Shown here piece after piece: positions 41,265-51,724 of a DNA stretch of 64,000 nucleotides. A program made the translations under genes and the position numbers. Within the stretch, counting starts at the first letter, position 1. Each line of letters begins with the position of its first letter. Source of the stretch: Dipteris shenzhenensis (Eukaryota > Polypodiophyta > Polypodiopsida > Gleicheniales); NCBI GenBank assembly GCA_047967505.1, contig CM106540.1. The stretch is one strand, 5' to 3'. A model generated the notes under the pieces. It worked only from the letters and a program-made list of their open reading frames with translations. It was not told the origin of the DNA and searched no databases.

Positions 41265-42560
41265 CTATATCACTTTGACCATATAGGCATAGTGAATGGT
41301 TGTAAATCCATCATATTTCAGCCTATCCATAGGATACCTAGCTCTGGTAGACCTGCGCAAAATAGGCTCATCTCTAGGTGCTCTCAAAACATCCGTAGTC
41401 TTCCTTAGTCCAGGTGTAACAATAGAAGGAATACCCAACTCATCATCAATGCTCTGTTCTAAGCCACTAGATTCACCATCCACATAAGAGTGACCTGCAT
41501 TCACATCAAACATGGGTTGATCTACCTTCTCTTTTCCTTTTCGTGATACCTGCATACCACTATCTGCATTGCTTTGAGGAGATTCTCCTGATCTCAATCT
41601 GCCTGTCCATGGCGAAGTATGTGAACCACTGCTAGAGGACACTCCAGGTCCACTAATATTTTGTGATTGCTGCTGTGAATTCTGTGCAGCATTACCATTT
41701 TGTGCATCTACATCATCAATCACATTTACTGGTTTATACCAGCTACTCATCTCATCAAAAACAACATCTCTGCTCACTGTAACTTATGAGTAGAAGGGTT
41801 ATAGCATCTATACTCTTTCTGCTATAGAGAATAACCAATAAAGATGCACTTCTCAGCTTTTGGATCCCCAACTTGGACCTCAACTCATCTGGCACATGAA
41901 CATAGGCAATGCAACAAAAAATTTTCAAATGAGAAATATCTAGTTTTCTACCAGTATACATCTCCTCTAGCATTATGCCATGTTTTGCTGCAGTGGGAGT
42001 CCTGTTCAGTATGTAAATTGCTATAGCAACTGCTTCAGCCCAATAGTAATATGGTAGGTCTTTTTCATTTAGCATGGCCCGAGACAACTCTCCAATATGC
42101 CTGTTTTTCCTTTCTGCAAGTCCATTTTGATGTGGGATATGACTGCATGAATATTGCTACTTTATGCCATGCTCCTGCAGGAACCTTGCAAACTCATTTG
42201 AGAGGTACTCTCCCCCTCCATCTGACCTTAGGCATTTTATTTGCAGGCCTATTTCTTTTTCAACCAAAGCTTTAAAAGCTTTGAAATGCCCAAACACTTC
42301 ACTTTTCTTTTTCATAAAATACACCCAAACTTTTCTGTTGTAGTCATCAATAAAAGTGACAAAATAATGGCAGCCTCCAATAGATGTAGCTTTAGTAGTC
42401 TACACATCAGAGTGGATTAATTCCAATGGTTTCTTACTCTCTTGAGCATGTCTAGGAAATGGTTTCCGTGCCTGTTTTCCAAATTGATAGGCTTCACATA
42501 CCTTATGCATTTCTATAACCTTGAATTTAGGCAATCCTGCAACAATATTTTGGGCCTGCA
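41265..42560 (-). pseudogene. Copia B integrase and integrase-RT linker
   Basis: The integrase core on the minus strand is homologous to 59,045-59,650. It has SDV then a TAG stop where the relative has TGG, followed by TTKA near 42,400. LRSDGGGEYLSNEF near 42,215 carries the second Asp, and NGLAERKNRHIGELSRAMLN near 42,085 has the catalytic Glu intact. WAEAVAIAIYILNRTPTAAK lies near 42,030 and LKIFCCIAYVHVPDELRSK near 41,920. After a frame change comes the linker SWYKPVNVIDDVDAQNGNAA, a Ser/Gln-rich stretch and RRSTRARYPMDRLKY near 41,340, the usual lead-in to copia RT. Stops and frameshifts inactivate it. Confidence 0.9.
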
Positions 42561-42570
42561 TTGATTTAAG

Positions 42571-43240
42571 TCATTGTACATTAACATGACCAATGCATTT
42601 ATGCCAGATATCAATATCTGCAACTACACCGGTCCCATGTGCAAACATTGCTGCACTCAATTCAGGCATGTTTGCATCCAACGTAGACATCCTGCCCTTC
42701 TTCTTTCCTTTTGCTATCAAGCGACCGTTATTTTTCATATCCTCAACAAAGCATCCATGAGGATTAAATCTGACCTGCCAACCTTGGTCAACGATTTGAC
42801 CAACAAAAACCAGGTTCTTGGTGATATTCAGGACATGAAATACATCAGATAGGTATTTCTTTTTCCCATCCTGCATAGACAAAGGAATTTTACCAATCTG
42901 CACAATAGGATGTGTAATATCATCACCAGTCTCCACAAATCCTAGTCTTTCTATTATCCTTACATCCTGCATCCATTCTGCATGACTTGTCATGTGGTTT
43001 GACACACTTGAGTCAACATACCACACATCATTGATTTCTTCTACACTTGTCACAGAATTAGTCATGTGCTGCACCATAAACAGATGCTCAATTCTGTCAT
43101 CACCCTGTCTACTAGAAGATGCATAATTCCCTTGCTGCAATTTTCCATTCATGATGTCATTTTGCTTTTTATAGCAGTCTTTAGCCATATGACCCATTTT
43201 ACCACGATAGTAGCATTCATGGCGAAAGCCATCAGTCTAC
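42571..43240 (-). pseudogene. Copia B zinc knuckle, protease and pre-integrase domain
   Basis: The minus strand has HECYYRGKMGHMAKDC near 43,215, a CCHC knuckle whose second Cys is Arg. DVWYVDSSVSNHMTSHAEWM near 43,020 is the protease active-site loop with DSS in place of DSG. Next are LSDVFHVLNITKNLVFVGQI near 42,830, FNPHGCFVEDMKNNGRLIAK, and DIDIWHKCIGHVNVQ near 42,590, the GAG-pre-integrase His-Cys start. Gag upstream is separated by the LINE. The fragment at 58,765-59,030 is a close homologue. Confidence 0.9.
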
Positions 43241-43261
43241 AGCTACAGGTTTTTCTTCCAG

Positions 43262-45969
43262 ATTTGATTCATGATACGCAGACAAGGTTTGTCAGAATGG
43301 GCCATGCAGAGCTGCCAGAGATTGGCCATTCTACTCTTGGACTTTGAGAAAGCTTACGACAGAGTAGACTGGGATTTCTTAGAGGGTACTCTATCTCGCT
43401 TTGGTTTTTCAAATGCATGGATTAGAGGAGTATCCTCTCTCTACAGATCAGCCCATAGCCAGTTGCTCATTGGGGGGGTAAGAGGGGATAGGCTTCAGAT
43501 TTCCAGATCCATCTGCCAGGGATGTCCTCTTGTCCCGTTTCTTTTTCTGTTTGTGGCAGAAGCTATGAGTATCTACATTAGATCTCAAGCTGATATTTAT
43601 GGGCTGAGGCTTCCTATCCGCCGGGAAGAAGAGCTCCTGGATAGTGAGTTGGTAGATGCCAACGGCTGTTTTTCTGGATGCCTCCCCCAGGACATTCACT
43701 TCCTTCCGGATAGCCTTGGATTTGTTTTGCACGGCTGTAGGTGCACACATTAATTGGCATAAATCCAGTGGTTTTTGGATTTGCAAGGATGACACCCCGG
43801 ATTGGGGTAATGATATTAGCTTCACTTGGGTACAGAGGGGCTTCTTCGTCAGATATTTGGGCTGCCAGGTTGGGGTGGGCATCTCTCCCTCACAACAGTT
43901 TGCTCCGGTGTTGGAAAGAATCAGAAGAAAGCTCCTTTTCTGGAGCTCAGCCAAACTTGAATTGGCCTCCAGGGTGGTGGTGGTTAACCAGGTTCTTCTA
44001 AACACAGCATGGTTTGTATGCTCGTATTGGTGCCACTCTAGGGATTGTATCACTCAGCTTAAGAGGCCTATACAAAACTTTTTATGGAGTGGTCTAGATG
44101 GCACAACTGATGTTATAGCTGGGAGTCCTTGATTCTTCCTTCAAGAGAAGGGGGTCTAAATATCATCGACCCAGATCTACAGTGCAGAGCTTTACTCTGC
44201 AAGTTCGTTGTGAGAGGGCTTATGCCAGGACAAGAGCCTTGGAAGGATTTTTTTATCAGATTCATACAGTCTTGCATGCCCACTTCAGGAGAGGATTGGA
44301 CACACAATACTAGATGGGTATTCACCACAGCCCACCTCAGGTCTCCCTCTTCCCCTCTTATGGTTGCTATCCTGAAAGCATGGGCTAGATTCAGGAGTAC
44401 TCTTCATAGGATTCCCCCATCCACCCGTGAAGAGATTGAAAGGCAGCCTATCATGTGGAATGATAGGATTTTGGATGAGCTTGGCAGACCACTTGGAGCT
44501 TCTCCTTACATGCAGTGGCCAAGATGGGAGAGGAGCCTTGCATCTATAGTGGGAGCATGGAAAGCCTTCAGGAAGCTTCCTGTAGACCAACACGCCCAGA
44601 TGGTTCTCAATCTCAGAGGGAGTGTAGGGAGAGTCTAGCAGATTGATTCAGCCTTGCCCTTGGATTGGGTGGACACAGATGACATGCCTATTACTTGCTC
44701 CACCTGGATGGGGGCATTTTCCAGATTGGGAGTTCCTTTACAAGTGATTGCTTTTCTTGACCCACATGAGGATGCCTTAGTATTTGATGTTTCTTCGGGA
44801 GGCAGGCTGCCTAGATCCACAGACGATATCTTGTTGGAGGTACCGTTTCAGCCAGTCAGGATAGTGGGCTTCATGGAGCATGGCTCTCTTTCATAGTGGT
44901 ACTTGGATCCTGACCCGCTTCTCCTTGCCCTTGGCTCATGGAGGCTGTGGCTCTATGGAGGTGTCCCAATTAAGTTTTTGCAGTGGGACCCTGGGGAATG
45001 GGAATGGATAGATGAAGGGCACTGAGAGAAGGGCATCCCCTTCTTTCGTTACACGGTCAGTAATGTTATGAAATTCCAGCTTAGCTCTAGGGGTTGGAAG
45101 CCTATCAGAGCTCCTCATTGGGAGCACTTTCAGATTTCTGCTGACTTGCAGAGAATTTTTTGGCAGAGGCTCTGGAAATCCCATCGGAATAGAACAATCA
45201 CTCTCTTCTTTTGGCTTTTTATTCATGGTGGGATAGCAGTGAACCATTGGAGGTCAAAGTTCGGAGCTGACCCTTCTTGCCCTCACTGCCTTTCTGCTTG
45301 GGAGACAATACAGCACTACCTATGGGATTGCAGACAGGTGAGAATCATATGGAAGGGGATTGCAAGACTTTTCAGCACTTTTGTTCGCCTACCTTTCTAT
45401 ATGACCTAGGGATCAGTGGCTTGGCTTACTCTTTCAGGGCCCCAGGTATTTTTTGAGAGACTTGACTCCTCTTGGACTCTTCACATTTGACCACACCTTG
45501 TGGAGTCATGCTCTCTAGAGGATGTTTTGGCCACTCTTTTTAGGGCTACTCACTCCTCGGTCGACTCTCCATGGGAGATCCTAGCTAGCATTTCAGCATG
45601 GCACATTTGGAGAGCCAGGTGCACTGAGGCTTTGGAGGGTTCTTAGGTTCACCCTTCTCAAATCTTGGCCAGTACTTGGACAGATACGATACACACTCTG
45701 ATGGCCATTTGGACGACCATGCAAGGATCATCTCGAGCAGCCTCCTCCAGGAGAGTTACTTTTCTCAGAGATTGGAGAGACTTTCCCTTCTTTGCTGAGA
45801 CTTCTACAGGGTTGAGATGGCATTTTCAGCCTCAGCCTTGGTTTCTTTCTACCTCATTCCTCTGAGGTGTTTTTAATACATGCTTAGCATGGTGTATTTC
45901 TGCACAGAGCTTGCTCTAGCAGGTTTCTTTCTCACTTAATAGAAGTCTCTTTTTTGAAAAAAAAAAAAA
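43262..45969 (+). pseudogene. 5'-truncated L1-type LINE (RT, zf-RVT, poly(A))
   Basis: Starts within RT at LIHDTQTRFV. The RT has LAILLLDFEKAYDRVDWDFL near 43,325, LSRFGFSNAWIRGVSSLYRS and ISRSICQGCPLVPFLFLFVA near 43,515. FADD is replaced by a frameshifted LVDA near 43,650. The frame continues with FLDASPRTFTSFRIALDLFC, LARVV-type thumb sequence (LELASRVVVVNQVLLNTAWF) near 43,975 and IQNFLWSG. The zf-RVT domain has TLFFWLFIHGGIAVNHWRSK and CPHCLSAWETIQHYLWDC near 45,270-45,320. A run of 13 A (45,957-45,969) ends the element. It lacks ORF1 and endonuclease. Inserted in plus orientation into the minus-strand copia B gag. No clear target duplication was found. Confidence 0.92.
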
Positions 45970-46789
45970 CATTGCTGTTTGCATTTTGGCCTCTCTGCCA
46001 TCCACCATGACCTCTTTGGCTCCCCCTGCCTCTAGAGTTACCATGTCCTCCTCCATAGGACTGGTTTTCTTGAGTTTGTTGCATATTCTGATTTCTACCA
46101 TGGCCTCCAGATCGGCCTCCTCTACCTCTGCCTCTACCTCTTCCAGCATTTGAGTAGAAGATAGTTTCTTTTGAAGTTCCTCCTAAAGAAGATGCACCAC
46201 CATGTCTCTACTCCTCAGAAATTAGAAGAGCAATCAACTCCTCAAAATCAGGAAAATTCTCACGGATGGTAATGGATGTCCGGAACTGTGCATAATCCTT
46301 CCCTAGACCATTCAAGGTAATAGAAACTAAATCATCATCTTCCACTAGCGACCCAATGGAAGCAAGTGCATCTGCAGTCTTCTTCACCTTCATGTGGTAG
46401 TCATTGATGGTCATATTTTCTCTCTGCACATTATGCAACTCCTGCTTGAGCTACATTTTCCTGGCTTGCGTATTTGTGCTATACATTTTTGTCAAAGTAT
46501 CCCATGCCTCCTTTGGTGTACTTGCATCCTGAATATGCACAATCATAGAATCTAAAATACTGATAGACAGCCAGTACATAACTTTTTTGGCTCTCTCATG
46601 CCATCCTTTAAATGCCTGCATTTCCTGTTGATTGGGAACATTAGGAAGAACTGGTTCTCCTTCATTTCCTGTAATGAACTCCCAATAGCCTTTTCCCATG
46701 AGGAAATTCATCATTCTAAACTTCCATGCTTGGAAGTTGTTCTTGTCAAGCTTTTCAGTGACAATCTATGAAAGAGAATCAGATGCCAT
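45970..46789 (-). pseudogene. Copia B gag
   Basis: The minus-strand ATG at 46,789 opens MASDSLS, then a TAG where CAG is expected, then VTEKLDKNNFQAWKFRMMNF. The UBN2/copia-gag core follows: GYWEFITGNEG, AFKGWHERAKKVMYWLSIS and TPKEAWDTLTKMYSTNTQAR. A second TAG precedes LKQELHNVQRENMTINDYHM. LNGLGKDYAQFRTSITIREN lies near 46,300 and ALLISEE is followed by a third TAG. A Gly/Arg-rich RGRGRGGRSGGHGRNQN tail near 46,110 precedes the LINE breakpoint. All three stops fit CAG to TAG. It is otherwise close to full length. Confidence 0.9.
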
Positions 46790-47268
46790 TATAGAACACT
46801 GCAAAATATTCTTTCACTGCAAAAAACACAGCTTCTGCCTCACAAGGGCAAATCTGCAAAACTGACGAAAGTGGTATTTGACCACATATTCACTTCCTAG
46901 TGATGAATTTGCATCAACAGGCAATAAGGATGGTTCTGTAACTCCCAATATCTCTACGCACAGGCATACGATGCAATTTTTGCGACAACTTTTCACCGAC
47001 CTGCAGAACAGTGGTCGCATAGCAAAAACAGGGCCTTTTTCTTAGTGCTTGCGGAGAACTTCTGCCTCTAAAATGGGCCCTACAGCATATACTGCCCTCT
47101 CACCACACCGCGAAGGGTGTCTCAATTTGAGACAATGCACTCTTGCACTTTCCGGCTGTGCTACTTGTAGAGATTTGCTCCCAAACTCGAAAAAGGAAAG
47201 CAACACTGGTCCTCTTACCAGGACACTGCAAACTTGGTTTGCTTTCTTGAGTTCCTTACCATGAACCA
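46790..47268 (-). mobile_element. Copia B untranslated leader
   Basis: About 480 bp between PBS and gag ATG on the minus strand, with no coding sequence recognised. Confidence 0.6.
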
Positions 47269-47325
47269 GGCTCTGATAACATGTGAAGATAGTGGGAGAG
47301 AAGGAAGGAGTCTCACTTACGGCAA
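47269..47325 (-). mobile_element. Copia B PBS and 5' LTR remnant
   Basis: TGTTATCAGAGCC (47,281-47,269, minus) is a tRNA-iMet type PBS with one mismatch. It is preceded by ...ATCTTCACA, a plausible LTR end. At most about 40 bp of LTR remain before element A protease sequence (GFHTFFA) begins. Confidence 0.65.
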
Positions 47326-47329
47326 AAAA

Positions 47330-48473
47330 GGTGTGAAAACCAGCATCATCTAGTTGACCCACTGAAATAAGACTCTTGGTCAACTTAGGCACATGTCTCA
47401 CATGTTTCAAAATAAATGCAGACCCATTTGCAAAATAAAACTTTGTCACCTACTCCCACTATGTCACATGCATAGTCATTTCCAAGATGCACACAACCTG
47501 TCTTTCCACTGTCATAAGTGGAGAACCATTCCCTATGGAGAGTAACATGGAATGAAGCACTAGAATCCAAAATCCAATCCTGGGAATATGCGTCATCTGA
47601 AGTGGTAAGCAACTCTGCAGATAAACTAGACATGAAGAGAACGTCATTGTCACTATCATGTGTGACTGCATTAATCTCCTTGATCTTCACTTTTCCTTTG
47701 TCCTCCCTTGGACTCTCTTCCTTCTGATTTGCACCCCAATTTGCATTCTTTTTCTTATCCTTTTGCTATACTCAATGTTCTGTGCCCTAGATTTGCTACG
47801 AGATTTCCCTCTTTCTTGGGACTTCCCCCTGAACTATGATCTGCCCCTTTGCACATTTAAGGCTGCATCCTACTTGTTGCCATCCATAGACTTCTGTCTA
47901 ATTTCCTCGGCCAACAAGCTCCCCACAACATCATCAAATTTTAGTACTCCACCAGGTGCAGAGTTACTGATAGCTGTACGGAAGGTATCCCATGAGGATG
48001 GCAATGAACATAAGAGAAATATTGCCTTAGTCTCCGCATCAAAATTCATCTTCTGAGCCTAAAGCTGGCTGAAAATAATATTGAATTTCATTCAAGTGAG
48101 AAGCAATGGAGACCCCTTCCTTCATCTGTAACTCAAACAACCTCTTCATGAGGTAAACTTTATTAGAGGCAGTTTCCTTCTCATAAGTGGCACACAGTTT
48201 CTTCCACAAATCTTTCGTAGTCTGCTCATTTACTACTATGAAATAAACTGACTCCACAAGATGAAGTTTAATAGTAGACTTTGCTAATGCATCCAACTCA
48301 TTCCAATCATCCTCAAACATATTTGCAGGCTTAGCTTCAATCCCTACCAAGGGTTTAATCTGCTTCTTTTGAATAAGCACATCTCTTATCTGTTCTTCCC
48401 ACAAAGAAAAGTTTGTCCCATCAAACTTTTTAATGTTGAAAAACTCCTTTTCAGACATGGAAGAGGATGCCAT
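47330..48473 (-). pseudogene. Copia A gag and protease
   Basis: Gag start MASSSMSEKEFFNIKKFDGT at 48,473 is preferred over an upstream in-frame Met because it matches the usual copia gag opening. The core has NFSLWEEQIRDVLIQKKQIK, TKDLWKKLCATYEKETASNK and LFELQMKEGVSIASHLNEI. After a frame change near 48,070 come FLLCSLPSSWDTFRTAISNS and LLAEEIRQKSM. The protease has DWILDSSASFHVTLHREWFS near 47,560 (DSS in place of DSG), LGNDYACDIVGVGDK, then FILKHVRHVPKLTKSLISVG near 47,400. It breaks off after LDDAGFHTFF at about 47,330, where element B begins. Confidence 0.88.
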
Positions 48474-49920
48474 GATGCAAATAAAGCAAAATCCCAAATG
48501 CTAGTGCCTGCAAGAGAGACTCACGCCAAATACTAGCTGCACCCAAATGTGTATGCACAATAGAGTGAAATATCACCAAAACTCAAAGCTCAAAGCATCA
48601 AAAGATACAGCTGACTCATGTGCATATACTATGCATCCATATGAGCAAATCTGGCCCAAAAGCAAATGCCAACTGCAATGGTAATCCAAAATGCCAATAA
48701 GTGCCAAATGGCTCAAGCATAAACACCGTCCATGGGCATATGCATCAACAATATCTCCAAGAGTGCATAACACTATCAGTGCATCACCTGCAATGTGTCA
48801 AAGCTGTCCCTCAGCATAAAATAGCATCCATGTGCAAAGCATCCATAAAAATAGCATCCCACAAGGCAATCTGGGCCTATCAGCGCATCCAATAAGGATC
48901 GAAATGCATCCAAATGGCCTATAAATCATCCACTGCAACCCAATGCACACCACGAATGAGCGCACATGGCTCAAACTGCAACCAAAGTGATCTACATAAG
49001 GTATGCTCAAGAAATCATGGTCCCACGGAAAAGATTGCTAGTGAAAATAGAACCTTAGATGACTCAAAACATGGGCACCATTGCATAATCGGACTCAGCA
49101 AGAAAATATGCAAATATCTCTCTTCTGCCAAAACTCCAAAATCCCAACCGATGAGTGAGAAATGGGAGTCAACACTTATCCACTGCCATGTGGCATAAAT
49201 CTAAGGTTTCAAAACCTTAGAATGAAAAATGCATAACAGAGAGACGAAATCGAATACACAGAGATCTATAACTATGAAAATACTCCATCGAATCGCGCAA
49301 GAACTGATAGATAGGGATTTTTGGGCATTCAAAACGCAATGGGATAGACGGTTTTGGAACCCGTGGTCTCAATCACTGGGTCCAACACACGGGCTAAAAA
49401 ACGTTTTTGGAAACAAAGCTATTTGTAAACTCCACCGGAGTGCGAATGATGAGCAACATAGAAGTTTTAGGACCTCCTGAGTCCACTAAAACTGATAGAT
49501 CTACAAATGGTTGCTCCAAACTTGAGTTCCAACCCCCGGGCAGAAAAACGTAGGAACTAGCACAGTGAGTCAGAAATCCAAGGAAATGATCCCATATTCA
49601 AGAATGAAGGTGTTTCCAAGCTCCTGAAGTGAAGTGGACACCAAAAGCAAGCAATAGTTGCCTCTACAAGTCAATACGAAGTCTCTATCATCGAATGGAA
49701 TAGGGAAAAGCTTAAAAAACGAATTTTTCTTTGAAAACACATAACAGGCACTCAAAACCACTTCACAAAGCCAAAGTGACTTTTCCAAAGGTTCCTCCAA
49801 GGTCTCTGCATACTCGGATGCAAGTAGAGTCACCCACAAAGCTTCCCACAGAGCTTCTCCTTCCTCCCACAAAGCTGCTGAGCTTCCAAGCATTCATGCA
49901 CGCTCAGCTAGATCACCCGG
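48474..49920 (-). mobile_element. Copia A long leader (1.4 kb), non-coding
   Basis: Between PBS and gag. No long frames. 48,600-48,960 is rich in short phrases such as gcatccaaatg, catccatg and gcaaatgcc, suggesting a diverged minisatellite. Such a leader is unusually long for copia and may contain an unrecognised insertion. Confidence 0.6.
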
Positions 49921-49932
49921 GCTCTGATACCA
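49921..49932 (-). other. Copia A primer binding site
   Basis: TGGTATCAGAGC on the minus strand, exactly complementary to the 3' end of plant initiator-Met tRNA, two bases inside the 5' LTR. Confidence 0.95.
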
Positions 49933-49934
49933 GT

Positions 49935-50095
49935 TGGACGGAAGCAAGAATGAAAGAGGGAGAGAGAGAGACAGAGAGCCACGCAAATTTTTGGTGGGTG
50001 CAGAACACCCTAATCTTCTTTTTTCATTCATTTATATATGTGTTTGAGTATTGTACGTAACCGGGGTAAAGGCACAGTGACCTTTAACCCCCACA
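49935..50095 (-). mobile_element. Copia A 5' LTR (161 bp)
   Basis: TG...CA termini, same length as the 3' LTR. gtttgagtattgtacgtaac near 50,043 differs from the partner by one base. Followed outside by target duplication TGGAG (50,096-50,100). Confidence 0.93.
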
Positions 50096-50360
50096 TGGAG
50101 ATTGGTTCGAAGAGTTCAAAATGTAAAGGAAAGGAAACTAAAAGCGGGATTTTAGAGTTACGAGATCGAGGGAAGCAAAAGAGCGGGATTGGGAAGCGAG
50201 ATCGTGAATTAAAAGAGCATGAGATGACTCGATTCCAAAGACAAATCCAAAACTTCGAAGAAATATCAAGGAAGTGGTCATCATATTTTCCTCTTTGACA
50301 TAAAGCATTTGGATTTATTATTTCTAGAAACAATGCATTTTTTTTTTTAAAATAATAACT
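50096..50360 (+). mobile_element. Chromovirus leader (right flank of copia A)
   Basis: Continues the leader interrupted at 37,439. Matches the reverse complement of 3131-3400 and 58,655-58,762. Begins with the TGGAG duplication. Confidence 0.88.
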
Positions 50361-51420
50361 CCAGAAAGAGATGATATGGTTAGAGAGGCCGAGGAAAGGG
50401 CAAGAAAAGGAAAAGTGATAGTTGGAGAGGAAACACATGAGGAGGTATAAATTGAAACTCAAGAGGATAACATGGAAATGGAGGACATATATTACAGTGA
50501 TTATGGAATTTCGTATACGGAATTCCCTAAACTTGAAACTTGAACACAAAATATAGAAACACAGCTAGGAGTTATCAGTGATACATTGAAAACCCTAGCT
50601 GAGCCATAACTAAGATGGCCAATTCTCAATCAATATTTATTACAAAAAAATCACCGGTTCCTCCTAGTCAAGTTGAGAGGTCCATCTCTCGACTTAGAGA
50701 AACCTCTAATATCCTTAAGGACTTGAAAGTTCCAAGTTTGAATGGGGAAGAAAAGGAACGTAATAAAGATGCAATTAATACGTTCTTGCAAAAGTGGCAA
50801 GACTTCCTTCGACTCAGTAATACTCCTCCTGAAAATCAAGTCATGGAAGCAAATCTTTCCCTTGGAAATAAAGCCTATAAGTGGTAGATGAGCCTCAGGG
50901 AAAGTGATAGAATTCCTAAGTATTGGATTGAGTTTTAACAAGCCTTCCTAAAAGAGTTTTTACTAGAAAATGAATTAGAAAGAGCATGGGAGGCTTGGGA
51001 CAATTGCACAATGGGTAAAAACATTGTAGTCCAGTACATAGCAAACTATAGGGAGGCAATCCTTAAGCTAGAGGAAATTGATGAATTCCAAAAGATAAGG
51101 GGTTTCCTGAGAGGTCTCAAAGACACTTATAAGGTTGAGGTGAAAAGAAATTCTCCTAAAACCTTTGAGGAAACCATTAAGTATGCCCAAATATGCGATG
51201 ATAAGATGGGGAAATTCAAAGTTGGAACCTCAGAGAAAACAAGTTTTGTTCCAAAGTTTAACAAATTTCCCAATTTGAAAAGGAAGGGGCTTTTTAAGAA
51301 GGAGGTTCCTCAAGTACCACCTAAGAAACCTCAAACGCAAAATTATCCTCTCTTGAAGTTGTCTATCATCGGCAATGTGGCAGCCCACCTTTGGTCCTCA
51401 TGATTTAATGCGGATGCATG
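50361..51420 (+). pseudogene. Chromovirus gag
   Basis: The N-terminal part reads RDDMVREAEERARKGK then an acidic stretch with stops (TAA for CAA, TGA, TAG), NSQSIFITKKSPVPPSQVER near 50,620 and INTFLQKWQDFLRLSN near 50,780, the part shared with 2690-3130. The capsid core has ENELERAWEAWDNCTMGKNI near 50,975, VVQYIANYREAILKLEEIDE, FLRGLKDTYKVEVKRNSPKT, and EETIKYAQICDDKMGKF near 51,190, the usual chromovirus capsid end. A basic tail (KFPNLKRKGLFKKEVPQVPP) follows. No CCHC knuckle is readable. The first Met region is decayed. Confidence 0.88.
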
Positions 51421-51439
51421 GAGAAATTAAGGGGCAAAG

Positions 51440-51720
51440 AGTAGGTAAGAGTGATGGTCGATGATAGTGCAGCACATGATTTCTTGAACTACTCAGTAGT
51501 TAAGAAATTAAAATTTCCTGAGAGTCCCAGTGCCCATAAATATGTGGTCTCTTTGGCAAAGGGAAGTGATAAAAAAGTTTGGGACACCATGATACATGGT
51601 CTGGAGGTGGATATTCAAGGTTATTAGGATGCCTTGGATTTCCAAATCATGCATCTCGACTGAATAGATGTAGTGCTTGGTCGAGAATGGCTATATAGTC
51701 TTGGGCATAGCTTATAGAGG
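51440..51720 (+). pseudogene. Chromovirus protease remnant
   Basis: VMVDDSAAHDFLNYSVV near 51,453 is the active-site loop with DSA in place of D-S/T-G. IMHLD, a stop, then IDVVLGREWLYSLG near 51,665 is the conserved C-terminal part. Directly afterwards the sequence becomes integrase, so RT and RNase H (over 1.5 kb) are deleted. Confidence 0.75.
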
Positions 51721-51724
51721 AGTT

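Larger units (their letters stand above)
39300..47325 (-). mobile_element. Ty1/copia element B nested in A
   Basis: Minus-strand order: 5' LTR remnant (about 47,282-47,325), PBS, leader, gag, [LINE insertion], zinc knuckle, protease, integrase, RT, RNase H, PPT, start of 3' LTR. Minus the 2.7-kb LINE it is about 5.3 kb, normal for copia. It sits between protease and RT of element A, where A's integrase should be. Both of its LTRs are truncated, so no target duplication can be read. Confidence 0.85.
37440..50095 (-). mobile_element. Ty1/copia element A (12.7 kb including nested insertions)
   Basis: Bounded by two 161-bp LTRs (37,440-37,600 and 49,935-50,095) and TGGAG target duplications, with a PBS and PPT at the expected places. 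Minus-strand order: 5' LTR, PBS, 1.4-kb leader, gag, protease, [element B], RT, RNase H, PPT, 3' LTR. Without element B its own sequence is about 4.6 kb, and integrase is missing. The two LTRs differ at only a few positions in the parts I compared, so insertion is not ancient compared with its surroundings. Confidence 0.92.

Noticed and set aside
43200-43262. Target site duplication for the LINE
   Set aside because: Sequence before 43,262 and after the A13 tail at 45,969 shows no convincing match, so none was annotated.
43448-44053. Minus-strand frame of 201 codons
   Set aside because: Antisense of the LINE reverse transcriptase thumb region; no motif of its own.
50028-50549. Minus-strand frame of 173 codons with hydrophobic stretches
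   Set aside because: Antisense of copia LTR and gypsy leader/gag; the complementary strand carries the identifiable features.
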